DNA from: an uncultured Acetatifactor sp.
GTDB lineage: Bacteria; Bacillota; Clostridia; Lachnospirales; Lachnospiraceae
Length of the DNA stretch: 64,000 nucleotides
Assembly (NCBI GenBank): GCA_910577235.1
Contig: CAJTMX010000005.1
Span: forward strand, 74,683-138,682
Direction of reading: 5' to 3'
Shown: positions 15,983 through 24,327 of the stretch, piece after piece
How positions within the stretch are numbered: the stretch's first letter is position 1
How the letters are laid out: each line of letters starts with the position of its first letter
Notes under the pieces: model-generated
Told to the model about the DNA's origin: nothing
The model's input: the letters and a program-made list of their open reading frames with translations, nothing else
The model's database searches: none
Position numbers and translations under genes: made by a program

Positions 15983-16714
15983 ATGAAACTGCAACAGGTG
16001 TTCAGCTATGTACGTCGAGCCATAGACGATTATCATATGATAGAGGAAGGGGACCGGATCGCTGTGGGAATCTCCGGCGGAAAGGACTCTCTGACATTAC
16101 TCTATGCGCTGCACGGGCTCATGAGATTTTATCCCAAATCCTTTTCCATACATGCTGTGACAGTGGATCTCGGCTTTGAGAATCTCAATCTGGACAGGAT
16201 AAAGGAACTGTGTGAAAGCCTGCATGTGGAATATACCATAGTTAAAACCGACATTGCCCAGGTAGTGTTTGAAAAACGTCAGGAGGACAATCCCTGCGCC
16301 CTGTGCGCCAAAATGCGTAAAGGGGCTTTAAACAACGCCATAAAGGCTGTAGGCTGTAACAAAGTGGCCTACGCCCATCACAAAGATGATGTGGTGGAGA
16401 CAATGCTGCTGTCCTTGATCTATGAGGGGCGTTTTCACACCTTTGCTCCCGTAACCTATCTGGACCGTATGGAGCTGACCGTTATACGGCCGCTGATGTA
16501 TATGAACGAAGCGGATGTGATAGGCTTTGTACATAAGTATGATGTCCCGGTAGTCAAAAGTCCCTGCCCTGCCGACGGCAATACGAAACGGGAATATGTG
16601 AAAACTCTGCTACGGCAGTTGAATCAGGAAAATCCCGGGGTTAAGGAACGTATGTTTACAGCGATACAAAATGGCAACCTGAAAGGATGGAGTGAATACT
16701 TTGGCAACCAATAA
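15983..16714 (+). CDS. TtcA/TtuA-like tRNA thiolation PP-loop ATPase
   Basis: PP-loop ATPase of the group that thiolates cytidine 32 (TtcA) or uridine 54 (TtuA) in tRNA. The ATP-binding loop SGGKDS lies at about residue 33-38, a CxxC (CALC) near 98-101 could ligate an iron-sulfur cluster, and a further cysteine occurs in SPCPADG near 197. The 243-residue length suits the short TtcA-like family. I chose ATG 15983 because GAGGAGG at 15967-15973 is correctly spaced; a GTG at 15965 is too close. The end overlaps the recombinase gene by 23 bases. Confidence 0.88.
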   Translation: MKLQQVFSYVRRAIDDYHMIEEGDRIAVGISGGKDSLTLLYALHGLMRFYPKSFSIHAVTVDLGFENLNLDRIKELCESLHVEYTIVKTDIAQVVFEKRQEDNPCALCAKMRKGALNNAIKAVGCNKVAYAHHKDDVVETMLLSLIYEGRFHTFAPVTYLDRMELTVIRPLMYMNEADVIGFVHKYDVPVVKSPCPADGNTKREYVKTLLRQLNQENPGVKERMFTAIQNGNLKGWSEYFGNQ

Positions 16715-17759
16715 TCCCACCCACAGTTATCACGAGGAACAAAAGATACAGAATATTATGAAAATGCGGGCTGTTCTGGAGGAATTGCCCCCGTTCTGCA
16801 AAGAGTTTTTCCGGGGGATAGAGCAGTATACTTCCGCCCGGACCCGGCTGGCCTATGCCTATGATCTGCGGATGTTCTTTGAATTTCTGCACGAGAAAAA
16901 CGGTGCCTGTGCCAAACTGGATATCTCCGATATACCCATGAAATATCTGGATATGTTAAACCGGCAGGATATCGAGGAATATCTGGAATATGTATCCCTG
17001 TATCAGAAAGACGGAAAAAATGTTATCAATGAGGAGCGTGGAAAAAGCCGTAAGCTCGCCTCGCTGAGAAGCTTCTACAACTACTTCTTTGAAAATGAGA
17101 AGATAGAGAAGAATCCGGCGGCTCTGGTACCGCTCCCCAAGCAGCACGAAAAGGAGATCATCCGTCTGGAGCCAAACGAGGTGGCTATCCTGCTGGATCA
17201 GGTTGAGGACGGCACTAAATTGACCAAAAAAGAGCAGGAGTATCACAAAAAGACCAAGCTACGGGATGTAGCTCTGATCACTCTTCTATTGGGAACAGGA
17301 ATTCGTGTTTCCGAGTGTGTGGGACTGGATATAAGGGATGTAGACTTTGACGTATATGGAATTCGCATTCTGCGTAAAGGCGGCAAGGAAGCCATCATCT
17401 ATTTTGGAGAAGAAGTGGGTACTGCCTTGTTGGATTATCTGGAACAGCGGGAACATATGATTCCTGCCCAAGGGCACGAAAACGCCCTGTTTCTCTCCCT
17501 GCAAAACAGGCGTATGGCCGTGCGCTCCGTGGAAAATCTGGTGAAAAAATATGCTTCCCGTGTTACCACACTTAAAAAAATCACTCCCCATAAGCTGCGC
17601 AGCACCTATGGTACCGCTCTGTATCAGGAAACCGGGGACATTTATTTGGTAGCCGATGTGCTGGGACACAGTGACGTAAACACCACCAGAAAGCACTATG
17701 CGGCCCAGGAGGATGAGCGCCGCCGCCGAGCCGCCAACGCTGTAAGATTGAGGGAATAA
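16692..17759 (+). CDS. Tyrosine recombinase, XerC/XerD/XerS-like
   Basis: A 355-residue tyrosine-type site-specific recombinase with an N-terminal SAM-like core-binding domain and a C-terminal catalytic domain. All catalytic residues can be placed: R205 (GTGIRVSE), K229 (RKGGK), H300 and R303 (PHKLRSTY), H326 (LGHSDV) and the nucleophile Y336 (RKHYA). Length and chromosomal context without phage genes suggest a housekeeping Xer-type resolvase (XerS-like single recombinase length) rather than an integrase; this is inference. The GTG start lies inside the preceding thiolase gene, so the two are translationally coupled. Confidence 0.87.
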   Translation: MNTLATNNPTHSYHEEQKIQNIMKMRAVLEELPPFCKEFFRGIEQYTSARTRLAYAYDLRMFFEFLHEKNGACAKLDISDIPMKYLDMLNRQDIEEYLEYVSLYQKDGKNVINEERGKSRKLASLRSFYNYFFENEKIEKNPAALVPLPKQHEKEIIRLEPNEVAILLDQVEDGTKLTKKEQEYHKKTKLRDVALITLLLGTGIRVSECVGLDIRDVDFDVYGIRILRKGGKEAIIYFGEEVGTALLDYLEQREHMIPAQGHENALFLSLQNRRMAVRSVENLVKKYASRVTTLKKITPHKLRSTYGTALYQETGDIYLVADVLGHSDVNTTRKHYAAQEDERRRRAANAVRLRE

Positions 17760-17763
17760 ACAG

Positions 17764-18453
17764 TCAGAAATACTCCGGATATTTCAAAAGTATGTTCTGT
17801 AAAATGTAAGGACAAAGGGGATGTGGGCTCCTGTTTTTTGTATAGCATTTCCGCATTTCATCACGGTATCCTTGTACCTCGGCACTGGCTAGTTCCTTGG
17901 GAAGTTCGGAAAGACAGAGCCAATAATACCACAAAGAATACCAGGGACGTTTCTTATCTTCGCAGTGACGGTGGAAGTTGTCTATTCTGCTTTTGATCCA
18001 TGCCTTTTCACCTTGTGCCGCCGCTGCAATAAACCGCAGTACTACCAGTGATGTGTCAAAGCACTCTCCCACCCCGTCGTCCATATACCCGAAACAGGTT
18101 GTTTTCAGGCGTTGAAGGGTTTCTTCGATCATGTCTATTGTCTCTCTGTTATCAGGCGCAAGGATATGCAATAGCCGCAAAATCTCAAGTTCATACATAT
18201 TGGCAGACAGAATCTGTGTTTTGGGGGTCTGCCCCAGTATGGTCTTAAGCTTTTTGCCATCGTTTTGCGGCGGAATATAAAACAGAGGATACAGTCTTCT
18301 CTTGTCTGATTTGGGTATACTTGAAAACCGAATGCCTGATGTATTTCGAGCAGACAGCAATAGACTTACCGTATTGCCGCGCTGCTCGTCGCTTAATTTC
18401 CCGCCTTTTATCAGATAATGGTTTGTCTCTGTCATCAATTCATGGGAAGTCAT
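17764..18453 (-). CDS. Conserved-looking protein of unknown function
   Basis: A 229-residue soluble protein, not recognised. It is rich in leucine and aromatic residues; the second half (WIKSRIDNF, RPWYSLWYYWLCLSELP) looks helical, like an alpha-solenoid or HEAT-type surface. An AAGGAG site precedes the ATG. It is convergent with the recombinase (4 bases between stop codons) and lies 25 bases downstream of the LysM gene, so it may be cotranscribed from the SOS-type promoter and thus respond to DNA damage; that is inference from position only. Confidence 0.7.
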   Translation of the reverse strand: MTSHELMTETNHYLIKGGKLSDEQRGNTVSLLLSARNTSGIRFSSIPKSDKRRLYPLFYIPPQNDGKKLKTILGQTPKTQILSANMYELEILRLLHILAPDNRETIDMIEETLQRLKTTCFGYMDDGVGECFDTSLVVLRFIAAAAQGEKAWIKSRIDNFHRHCEDKKRPWYSLWYYWLCLSELPKELASAEVQGYRDEMRKCYTKNRSPHPLCPYILQNILLKYPEYF

Positions 18454-18478
18454 TTTTTCTCCTTGTTGCGGCTGGGCT

Positions 18479-18862
18479 TTACTGTATAAATTCGTCTGAA
18501 TAATACGGGAGGATCAGATAATTTCCGGCACAGATCCTTTCCTCAGACAAATGGTTCATATGCATTACTTCCTCGATATACCTCGCATGGCTGTCGTAAT
18601 GTTCACTGTCCGCATATCTGCCCGCAAACTCCCAAAGAGTATCTCCCGGCTGTACCTGAACGCTGGTATAGTACTTGTAGGAGATATCCTGAAATTCCGT
18701 ATTGGCGTGGGCCGACAGCGCATGATAGGAAAGAGTGAACACAAGCACCAAAACAAGAGTAATGCCTGCCAGTATGAATGTGCGGTGAACTTCTCTCTGC
18801 CTTCTGAGTTTCCTCCTATGATTTTTCAATTCCCTCTCTCTGATATATGCTGTCTGATTCAT
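18479..18862 (-). CDS. LysM-domain membrane protein, YneA-like division inhibitor
   Basis: A 127-residue protein with a basic N-terminal 25 residues, one membrane helix (TFILAGITLVLVLVFTLSYHAL, about 28-50), and an extracytoplasmic LysM domain starting YTSVQVQPGDTLWEFAGRY near residue 66. This layout and its divergent position next to lexA match Bacillus subtilis YneA, the SOS-induced cell-division suppressor. Two LexA-type boxes overlap or follow its promoter. It probably delays septation during DNA damage; sequence identity to YneA itself cannot be judged here. Confidence 0.82.
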   Translation of the reverse strand: MNQTAYIRERELKNHRRKLRRQREVHRTFILAGITLVLVLVFTLSYHALSAHANTEFQDISYKYYTSVQVQPGDTLWEFAGRYADSEHYDSHARYIEEVMHMNHLSEERICAGNYLILPYYSDEFIQ

Positions 18863-18940
18863 CCCGAATCCTCCGATCTGTTCCTTCTGTTTCCCTCTCT
18901 TCCCGGAAAAAATTCACGTCCGTCCAAGAAAATCTGTTCG

Positions 18941-18952
18941 GAACATATGTTC
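18941..18952. promoter_or_regulatory. LexA (SOS) box 1
   Basis: The perfect palindrome GAACATATGTTC matches the core of the Gram-positive SOS box (CGAACRNRYGTTYG type). It lies just downstream of the minus-strand promoter for the LysM gene, where bound LexA would block transcription. Confidence 0.85.
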
Positions 18953-18961
18953 TTTTCTTGC

Positions 18962-18990
18962 ATTATATCGAACGTACATTCTTTTGTCAA
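18962..18990 (-). promoter_or_regulatory. Promoter of the LysM (YneA-like) gene
   Basis: On the minus strand TTGACA (18985-18990) and TATAAT (18962-18967) are perfect consensus hexamers with a 17-base spacer. A LexA-type box lies within the spacer, so strong transcription is expected only when LexA is cleaved. Confidence 0.88.
18969..18981. promoter_or_regulatory. LexA (SOS) box 2, inside the promoter spacer
   Basis: CGAACGTACATTC matches the SOS box with one mismatch in the right half. It is positioned between the -35 and -10 hexamers of the LysM gene promoter. Confidence 0.75.
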
Positions 18991-18997
18991 GTGTAAT

Positions 18998-19024
18998 CGA
19001 ACATATTTTTGGAATATATGTTTG
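18998..19024. promoter_or_regulatory. Two degenerate LexA-type boxes upstream of lexA
   Basis: CGAACATATTTTTG (18998-19011) and GAATATATGTTTG (19012-19024) each keep one good half of the SOS box and lie end to end. The second overlaps the -35 of the lexA promoter, suggesting autoregulation. Confidence 0.6.
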
Positions 19025-19050
19025 CTTTTTGTAGTTTCTCATGTTATAAT
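19022..19050 (+). promoter_or_regulatory. Promoter of lexA
   Basis: TTGCTT (19022-19027) and TATAAT (19045-19050) with a 17-base spacer end 48 bases before the lexA start codon. Confidence 0.78.
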
Positions 19051-19098
19051 ATGAAAAAGTCACCAAAAACAAATATTTAGAAACGGAGGGCCACTTGG

Positions 19099-19716
19099 AT
19101 GGGCTATGGTAAGATAACAGGTAAACAACAGGAGATTCTGGACTATATTAAAGATGAGATATTAAAAAAGGGATATCCGCCCACAGTCAGGGAAATCTGT
19201 GAGACGGTGCACTTAAAGTCCACTTCTTCCGTGCATTCCCATCTGGAAACGCTTGAAAAAAACGGATATATCCGCCGTGACCCTACCAAGCCCAGGGCTA
19301 TTGAGATATGTGACGACAATTTTCAGATGGTACGCACCGAGATGGTGAGTATTCCCGTGGTGGGACAGGTGGCGGCGGGTCAGCCGATCCTGGCACAGGA
19401 AAATATTGAAGAGTATTTTCCCATACCGGCGGATGTAGTGCCCAGAGGCGAGTCTTTCATATTAAAAGTAAAGGGAGATTCCATGATCAATGCCGGCATT
19501 TTCAGCGGAGACCGCATATTTGTCAACTGCTGCAATACTGCTTCTAACGGAGATATGGTGGTGGCATTGGTGGATGATTCCGCCACGGTCAAGACTTTTT
19601 ACAGAGAGGACGGGCATGTGCGGCTGCAGCCTGAGAATGATACTATGGAACCGATCATTGTTGATGATTGCCAGATTTTGGGAAAAGTTTTTGGCGTATT
19701 TCGTTTTTACCGTTGA
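19099..19716 (+). CDS. lexA: LexA, SOS transcriptional repressor
   Basis: LexA represses SOS genes and is inactivated by RecA-stimulated self-cleavage. The N-terminal winged helix-turn-helix (residues 1-70, with PPTVREICETVHLKSTSSVHSHL) is followed by the cleavage site Ala93-Gly94 in VAAGQPI and the serine-lysine dyad S128 (GDSM) and K165 (ATVKTF). The length of 205 residues is standard. The start is an ATG or close after a GGAGGG-type site at about 19085-19090. It is divergent from the YneA-like gene, with shared SOS boxes. Confidence 0.97.
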   Translation: MGYGKITGKQQEILDYIKDEILKKGYPPTVREICETVHLKSTSSVHSHLETLEKNGYIRRDPTKPRAIEICDDNFQMVRTEMVSIPVVGQVAAGQPILAQENIEEYFPIPADVVPRGESFILKVKGDSMINAGIFSGDRIFVNCCNTASNGDMVVALVDDSATVKTFYREDGHVRLQPENDTMEPIIVDDCQILGKVFGVFRFYR

Positions 19717-19803
19717 GCATACATATTTCTCCGTTACAGGGACACAATAGAATATGGGATTCGGTATCCTGTGGTTGTGACTATATGAAATGGAGGAAAT
19801 CAT

Positions 19804-20022
19804 ATGGGAAACAAATATTTGGACGGCACGGCTTTGACCATTGTCATTATCGGTGCCCTTAACTGGGCGCTGATCGGTCTGTTTAGATTTGACCTGGTGG
19901 CCTTTATCTTTGGTGATATGTCCTGGTTATCCAGAATCGTCTACGTGATCGTGGGACTATGCGGATTATACTTGATCACCTTTTATATGCATCTTGGAAA
20001 CGGCCGTGGAGATGCGGCATAA
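19804..20022 (+). CDS. DUF378 small membrane protein
   Basis: A 72-residue protein with two membrane helices, starting with LTIVIIGALNWALIGLFRFDLVAFIFG, the signature of the DUF378 (YuzA-like) family. The function of this family is unknown. A clear GGAGG site lies 7-11 bases before the ATG. It follows lexA after 87 bases and ends at a two-way terminator, so it may be partly read from the lexA promoter. Confidence 0.85.
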   Translation: MGNKYLDGTALTIVIIGALNWALIGLFRFDLVAFIFGDMSWLSRIVYVIVGLCGLYLITFYMHLGNGRGDAA

Positions 20023-20047
20023 CCGGTTATTTTTGCCGCAATATGAA

Positions 20048-20092
20048 GAAAACAGTGGCTATTCTTATTTATAAGAGTAACCACTGTTTTTG
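20048..20092. terminator. Bidirectional terminator between DUF378 gene and rsfS
   Basis: An 18-bp stem with one or two mismatches (AAAACAGTGGCTATTCTTA pairing with TAAGAGTAACCACTGTTTT) has an A run on its left and a T run on its right, so it can end both the plus-strand and the convergent minus-strand transcripts. Confidence 0.88.
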
Positions 20093-20098
20093 TATTCG

Positions 20099-20449
20099 CT
20101 ACAGATCTTCTTTTGATACCTGTTTGCCGTCCCTCCAAATGCGCTCCAGATCGTACAGCAGCCGGTTCTCCTTGTCAAACACATGTACGATCACATCGCC
20201 AAAATCCATCAATATCCAGTTGGCGGTGTCATAGCCCTCCACCTGCTTTTTGGGATGGCCCGCGCGGCCCAGCTTTTCCTCCACATTGTCGCTGAGGGCC
20301 TGTATCTGGCTGCGGTTGCTGCCTCCGGCGATGATAAAGTAATCCGCGATAACGGAAAGATCGCTGATATCTATGATCTTGATATCCTCCGCTTTCTTGT
20401 CTTCCAGCGCCTCTATGGCAAGTCTGGCAATTTCTTTAGATGTAATCAT
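20099..20449 (-). CDS. rsfS: Ribosome silencing factor RsfS
   Basis: RsfS binds ribosomal protein L14 and blocks subunit joining when nutrients are short. The 116-residue protein carries the family stretch KAEDIKIIDISDLSVIADYFIIAGGSNRSQIQALSD and later GYDTANWILMDFGDVIVHVF. It is the last gene of the nadD-yqeK-rsfS group, as in many Firmicutes. Confidence 0.95.
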   Translation of the reverse strand: MITSKEIARLAIEALEDKKAEDIKIIDISDLSVIADYFIIAGGSNRSQIQALSDNVEEKLGRAGHPKKQVEGYDTANWILMDFGDVIVHVFDKENRLLYDLERIWRDGKQVSKEDL

Positions 20450-20488
20450 ATTTTTTCCTCCATTTGAGATTTATAATCCTCTGTTTCC

Positions 20489-21136
20489 CTATTTCCCACA
20501 AATATTATTTGAACTGGATGAAGTGTCCTGCGTATCAGCTGTTTTGTAATAAAAATAGGTTTCCTGAGTCGTCTGGTCTATCACGGTGTCACTGCCGCGA
20601 AGATACTCAAGCGTATCCTCCAGAATCATCAGTACGGCCCCGTCCAGATCGGTGAAAGCCGTTCTGCGTATCTGCTCAAGCCTTGGAGCCTGTTTGCGCC
20701 CCGGCTCCATATAGTCAGCCACAAAGACGATCTTTTCCAGCAAGGACATGCCGGGACGTCCCGTGGTGTGATTGCGGATAGCGTTCAAAATATCCTGATC
20801 CTCAACATGATATTTTTTCCCAGCCAGATAACTGCCCACTTTCGCATGGAGCAGAGAGGGCTTTTGACGTTCTTCCCGACTGGTCTGTAGATGATGCTCT
20901 TCACAGATACTTAACAGCTTTTTGTCGGACAGGCATTTGGCGCAATCATGCAGTATACCCGCAGTCAGCGCGTGCTCGATATCCGCTCCGTGACAGGCGG
21001 CCAGATTGGCGGCCGTGTAAGCTACGCTCAGAGTATGTTCAAAACGTTTATTGTCCTGGACTTTGGAAATCTCTTTTCTTAATTTACTCAATTCATATTT
21101 TTTTGATTCATGTTTATTTGTTTCATTTGCTTTCAA
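20489..21136 (-). CDS. yqeK: HD-domain Ap4A hydrolase YqeK
   Basis: YqeK-family HD phosphohydrolase; characterised members split diadenosine tetraphosphate symmetrically to two ADP. HD motif residues are visible: RFEHTLSV near residue 32, HDCAKCL near 63-69, HAKVGSYLA near 98 and the later AIRNHTTGRPGMSLLEKIVFVADYMEPGR near 125-150. The lysine-rich N-terminal 20 residues and a serine-rich C-terminal tail (DTSSSSNN) extend beyond the core. It lies between nadD and rsfS. Confidence 0.92.
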   Translation of the reverse strand: MKANETNKHESKKYELSKLRKEISKVQDNKRFEHTLSVAYTAANLAACHGADIEHALTAGILHDCAKCLSDKKLLSICEEHHLQTSREERQKPSLLHAKVGSYLAGKKYHVEDQDILNAIRNHTTGRPGMSLLEKIVFVADYMEPGRKQAPRLEQIRRTAFTDLDGAVLMILEDTLEYLRGSDTVIDQTTQETYFYYKTADTQDTSSSSNNICGK

Positions 21137-21241
21137 TGGGTATACCTCAGATTTGCAATTTCATTCACTAACAGGAAACGAACACGTAGGGCAAAATTAT
21201 GCTGCCTCACAGCTTGGTAAGGTATTGAATGCTCACGGAAA

Positions 21242-21868
21242 TCAGATACCTTCATAACAGTGATTACGCCGGATATACTCTCTCACAGAATCAGGCACCA
21301 GATATTGGATGCTCCGGCCCTGGGCACAGCGGCGGCGGATGTCCGTGGAGGATATCTCCATATTGGGAAAAGACAGTAACATAATATCCGCGCTGTACCT
21401 TTTTTCCAGCTCCCGGCGTTTTTGCTCCAACGTTTCCATGGGCATACCGTTGCGGGATGCCGCCAGCAATGTACAATGCTGAAAAATACTCTCCGGCCTG
21501 TACCATTTATCTATGGTAAAGAGACAGTCGGCTCCCACGATAAAATACAGCCGGGCCTGGGGATATACGGTATGCAATTCCTGCAATGTCTCATAAGTGT
21601 AGGTGTTACCCTCCCGTCTCATCTCCAGATCCAGACAGCAAAAGCGGTCATTGTCTGAGGTGGCAAGATTTGCCATGGCAAGCCGCTCCTCTCCAGGCAG
21701 TATTTCGCTCCGGTCCTTCATATAAGAATTGCCCGTGGGAATATAAGCCACGCCGTCAAGCCCGGCCTCCTCCATGGCCCACTGCCCCAGCAGAAGATGT
21801 CCCGTATGTATGGGATTGAAAGTTCCTCCCACAATACCCGTTTTTTTCCAGCTTCCGATATCCGCCAT
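21242..21868 (-). CDS. nadD: Nicotinate-nucleotide adenylyltransferase
   Basis: NadD joins nicotinate mononucleotide and ATP to make nicotinic acid adenine dinucleotide on the way to NAD. The nucleotidyltransferase motifs GGTFNPIHTGHL (about residues 15-26) and ISSTDIRRR (about 175-183) are both clear, and GADCLFTIDKWYRPE is typical. The length of 208 residues is normal. A GGGAGAAAG site lies before the ATG. It heads the nadD-yqeK-rsfS group. Confidence 0.95.
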   Translation of the reverse strand: MADIGSWKKTGIVGGTFNPIHTGHLLLGQWAMEEAGLDGVAYIPTGNSYMKDRSEILPGEERLAMANLATSDNDRFCCLDLEMRREGNTYTYETLQELHTVYPQARLYFIVGADCLFTIDKWYRPESIFQHCTLLAASRNGMPMETLEQKRRELEKRYSADIMLLSFPNMEISSTDIRRRCAQGRSIQYLVPDSVREYIRRNHCYEGI

Positions 21869-22288
21869 ATTCTTTCTCCCTTTTGGGAAATGTGCTCCCT
21901 TTGCATACTTTCTAAAACGTAATGTATATTTCTACACAAATCACATAATCTGCAATGATTTAACATCTCTGTAAGGCTGGAATATGCACTTATGAACATA
22001 TCTTGTTTTTTATACGCAAACTTGCTTCTATGTGTATAATCCAATGTCTTGAAAATGGCATTATTATTAACCCCCGAATATCCTTATCACACCAATAATC
22101 AATCAGCCAAAATGCACTTTTGCCACGGCTTACAACGTTCAATGAATTTAAGTATTCTTTTCTTTCTTCTAATATTTTCTTTTCAGCTCATCATAGGATA
22201 AACCTCTGATTATCTTCTCGACGCTTTCCTTTACCTCAAAAATTCCTTCGTTTTCCGTCGAAACGCTTGGTAAAATGCGTGCGGCATA
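21869..22288. other. AT-rich non-coding gap between yhbY and nadD
   Basis: About 420 bases without a supportable gene. In related Firmicutes yhbY and nadD are usually close together, so this gap separates what is often one operon. No tRNA-like or clear terminator structure was seen; it presumably holds the nadD promoter, but I cannot place one with confidence. A 108-codon minus-strand frame reaching into nadD has no recognisable similarity. Confidence 0.5.
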
Positions 22289-22579
22289 TCAGGGCAGTTG
22301 AATTCTGGGGTTGTCCCGGTCAGGCTTGTACAGCACGATCTTTTTCCCGATCACCTGCACTACCTGGGAATGGGTGCGCTCCGCTATCATTTCCGCGATC
22401 TCTCTGGGATCGTCCAGACAGTTCTTCAGTACGGCAACCTTGAGCAGCTCCCTGGTATTGAAAGCCTCTCCGATGGCCTCCGTCACCTGCGGAGTCAGAC
22501 TGGATTTGCCCACCTGAAAAACAGGGTCCAGGCTGCTGGCAAGGCTCTTTAAATATGCTCTCTGCTTACTTGTCATCAT
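22289..22579 (-). CDS. yhbY: YhbY-family (CRM domain) RNA-binding protein
   Basis: A 96-residue CRM-domain protein associated with the pre-50S ribosomal subunit. The family sequence TSKQRAYLKSLASSLDPVFQVGKSSLTPQVTEAI opens the protein and the region HSQVVQVIGKKIVLYK closes the domain. A GAAGGGAGG site lies before the ATG. It follows obgE at 79 bases, the common gene order. Confidence 0.93.
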   Translation of the reverse strand: MMTSKQRAYLKSLASSLDPVFQVGKSSLTPQVTEAIGEAFNTRELLKVAVLKNCLDDPREIAEMIAERTHSQVVQVIGKKIVLYKPDRDNPRIQLP

Positions 22580-22658
22580 ATCCTCCCTTCGAGGGTCCTT
22601 TGATCCCCGATCCTCTCATATCCCTGACAGATTCCATATCCCCGGCAGGGCATGGAGA

Positions 22659-23954
22659 TTATTTGTAATAATCGAAACTAAGGCCGTACATTCTGACAGT
22701 GTCGCCCTCTTCGATGCCCAACTGTTCCAACTCCTGCAATATCCCGTTGTCACGCAGGAAATTCTGGAAAAAGGTGAAACCCTTTTCACTCTCCAGATTG
22801 GTATATCCCAGCATTTTTTCAATGCGGGGGCCTTCCACCACATATTCGTCCGCATCCTGATCGTATACAACGGTATAGGGCATATCTCTGTCGGAAATCC
22901 GCTCCTCCTCCGGAAAGTATTCCTGCGCGAAGACGATGGGCTCCTGATCCAGACCGTCCAACATCTCCCGGACATGATACAGCAGTTCCTTCAGCCCCTG
23001 GCCGCTGATGGCGGATATGGGATATACGGGAATCCCTTTTGGCTCAAATTCCGCTTTCAGCGCTGCCAGCGGATCGCTATCCTGAGCGGAATATATGGCA
23101 TCGATCTTGTTGGCGGCTATTACCTGGGGACGTTTGGAGATATCCGCGTTATAGCTTTCCAATTCTTTGTTGATGGCGTATATATCCGCTATGGGGTCAC
23201 GTCCTTCCGTTCCGGCGGCATCTACAATATGAATGATGACTTTTGTGCGTTCAATATGGCGCAAAAATTCATGTCCCAGACCTGCCCCCTGGGAAGCGCC
23301 CTCGATCAGACCGGGGATATCCGCGATGACAAAACCTCTGGCATCCTCCAGATCCACTACGCCCAGATTGGGAGTCAGCGTGGTAAAATGGTAGTTGGCA
23401 ATCTTGGGCTGCGCATTGCTCACCCGGGATAAAAGGGTGGATTTGCCCACATTGGGAAAGCCAACCAGACCAACATCCGCGATGACCTTCAACTCCAAGA
23501 GCAGTGTCAGTTCCTGGGCAGGCTGTCCGGGCTGGGCATATTTGGGGGCCTGCATGGTGCTGGTGGCATAGTGCTGGTTACCGTTGCCGCCTCTGCCGCC
23601 CTTTAGCAGAACGACTTCCCTGGTATCGCCTGACATATCCGCGATGACTTTTCCCGTCTCCGCCTCTTTGATCACGGTCCCCGAAGGCACCTTCAATACG
23701 ATACTTTGTCCGTTTTTCCCGTGACAGTTTCTCTTACCGCCGGTTTCGCCGTCCTCCGCTTTATATTTGCGCACATGGCGGTAATCCGCCAGCGTATTCA
23801 TTCCCTCGTCCACACGGAAGATCACATCTCCGCCATGACCTCCGTCTCCGCCGTCCGGACCGCCGTTCGGAACATATTTTTCCCTGCGGAACGACACGTG
23901 TCCGTCCCCGCCCTTGCCGCTCTTCACATATATAGTCGCTCTGTCTGCAAACAT
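22659..23954 (-). CDS. obgE: Obg family GTPase
   Basis: Essential GTPase of ribosome assembly and stress response. Three domains are visible: the glycine-rich Obg fold (about 1-158, GGDGHVSFRREK, GGDGGHGGDV), the G domain starting GFPNVGKSTL near residue 165 with DIPGLIEGAS (switch II) and NKID, and a C-terminal OCT domain from about 345. The length of 431 residues is normal for Firmicutes. It is part of the rplU-prp-rpmA-obgE-yhbY run. Confidence 0.97.
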   Translation of the reverse strand: MFADRATIYVKSGKGGDGHVSFRREKYVPNGGPDGGDGGHGGDVIFRVDEGMNTLADYRHVRKYKAEDGETGGKRNCHGKNGQSIVLKVPSGTVIKEAETGKVIADMSGDTREVVLLKGGRGGNGNQHYATSTMQAPKYAQPGQPAQELTLLLELKVIADVGLVGFPNVGKSTLLSRVSNAQPKIANYHFTTLTPNLGVVDLEDARGFVIADIPGLIEGASQGAGLGHEFLRHIERTKVIIHIVDAAGTEGRDPIADIYAINKELESYNADISKRPQVIAANKIDAIYSAQDSDPLAALKAEFEPKGIPVYPISAISGQGLKELLYHVREMLDGLDQEPIVFAQEYFPEEERISDRDMPYTVVYDQDADEYVVEGPRIEKMLGYTNLESEKGFTFFQNFLRDNGILQELEQLGIEEGDTVRMYGLSFDYYK

Positions 23955-24039
23955 CCGGTTTTACTCCTCTTAATAACTAAAAGGCTTCAAACAAAAAAAT
24001 ATGTTTGAAGCCTCACGTGACTATGTCCGATACTCAGCA

Positions 24040-24324
24040 TTACTGCTCGACAGGATATACAGAAGCCTGTTTCTTGTCCCTGCCTTTTCTCTCGAATCTC
24101 AGAACGCCATCCACCAACGCAAACAATGTGTCATCGCCGCCGATACCCACGTTTACACCGGGATGAATCTTGGTACCACGCTGTCTGTACAGAATGTTAC
24201 CGGCTTTTACGAACTGTCCGTCAGCTCTCTTCGCGCCAAGTCTCTTGGACTCGGAATCTCTGCCGTTCTTGGTAGAACCGACACCCTTTTTGTGAGCGAA
24301 GAATTGAAGGTTCATATTCAACAT
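24040..24324 (-). CDS. rpmA: Large ribosomal subunit protein bL27
   Basis: L27 sits near the peptidyl-transferase centre. The N-terminus MLNMNLQFFAHKKGVGSTKN carries the Firmicute extension: Prp cleaves after Phe9 (LQFF-A) to expose the functional AHKKG end. The length of 94 residues is standard. It lies 3 bases after the gene for that protease. Confidence 0.97.
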   Translation of the reverse strand: MLNMNLQFFAHKKGVGSTKNGRDSESKRLGAKRADGQFVKAGNILYRQRGTKIHPGVNVGIGGDDTLFALVDGVLRFERKGRDKKQASVYPVEQ

Positions 24325-24327
24325 GAT

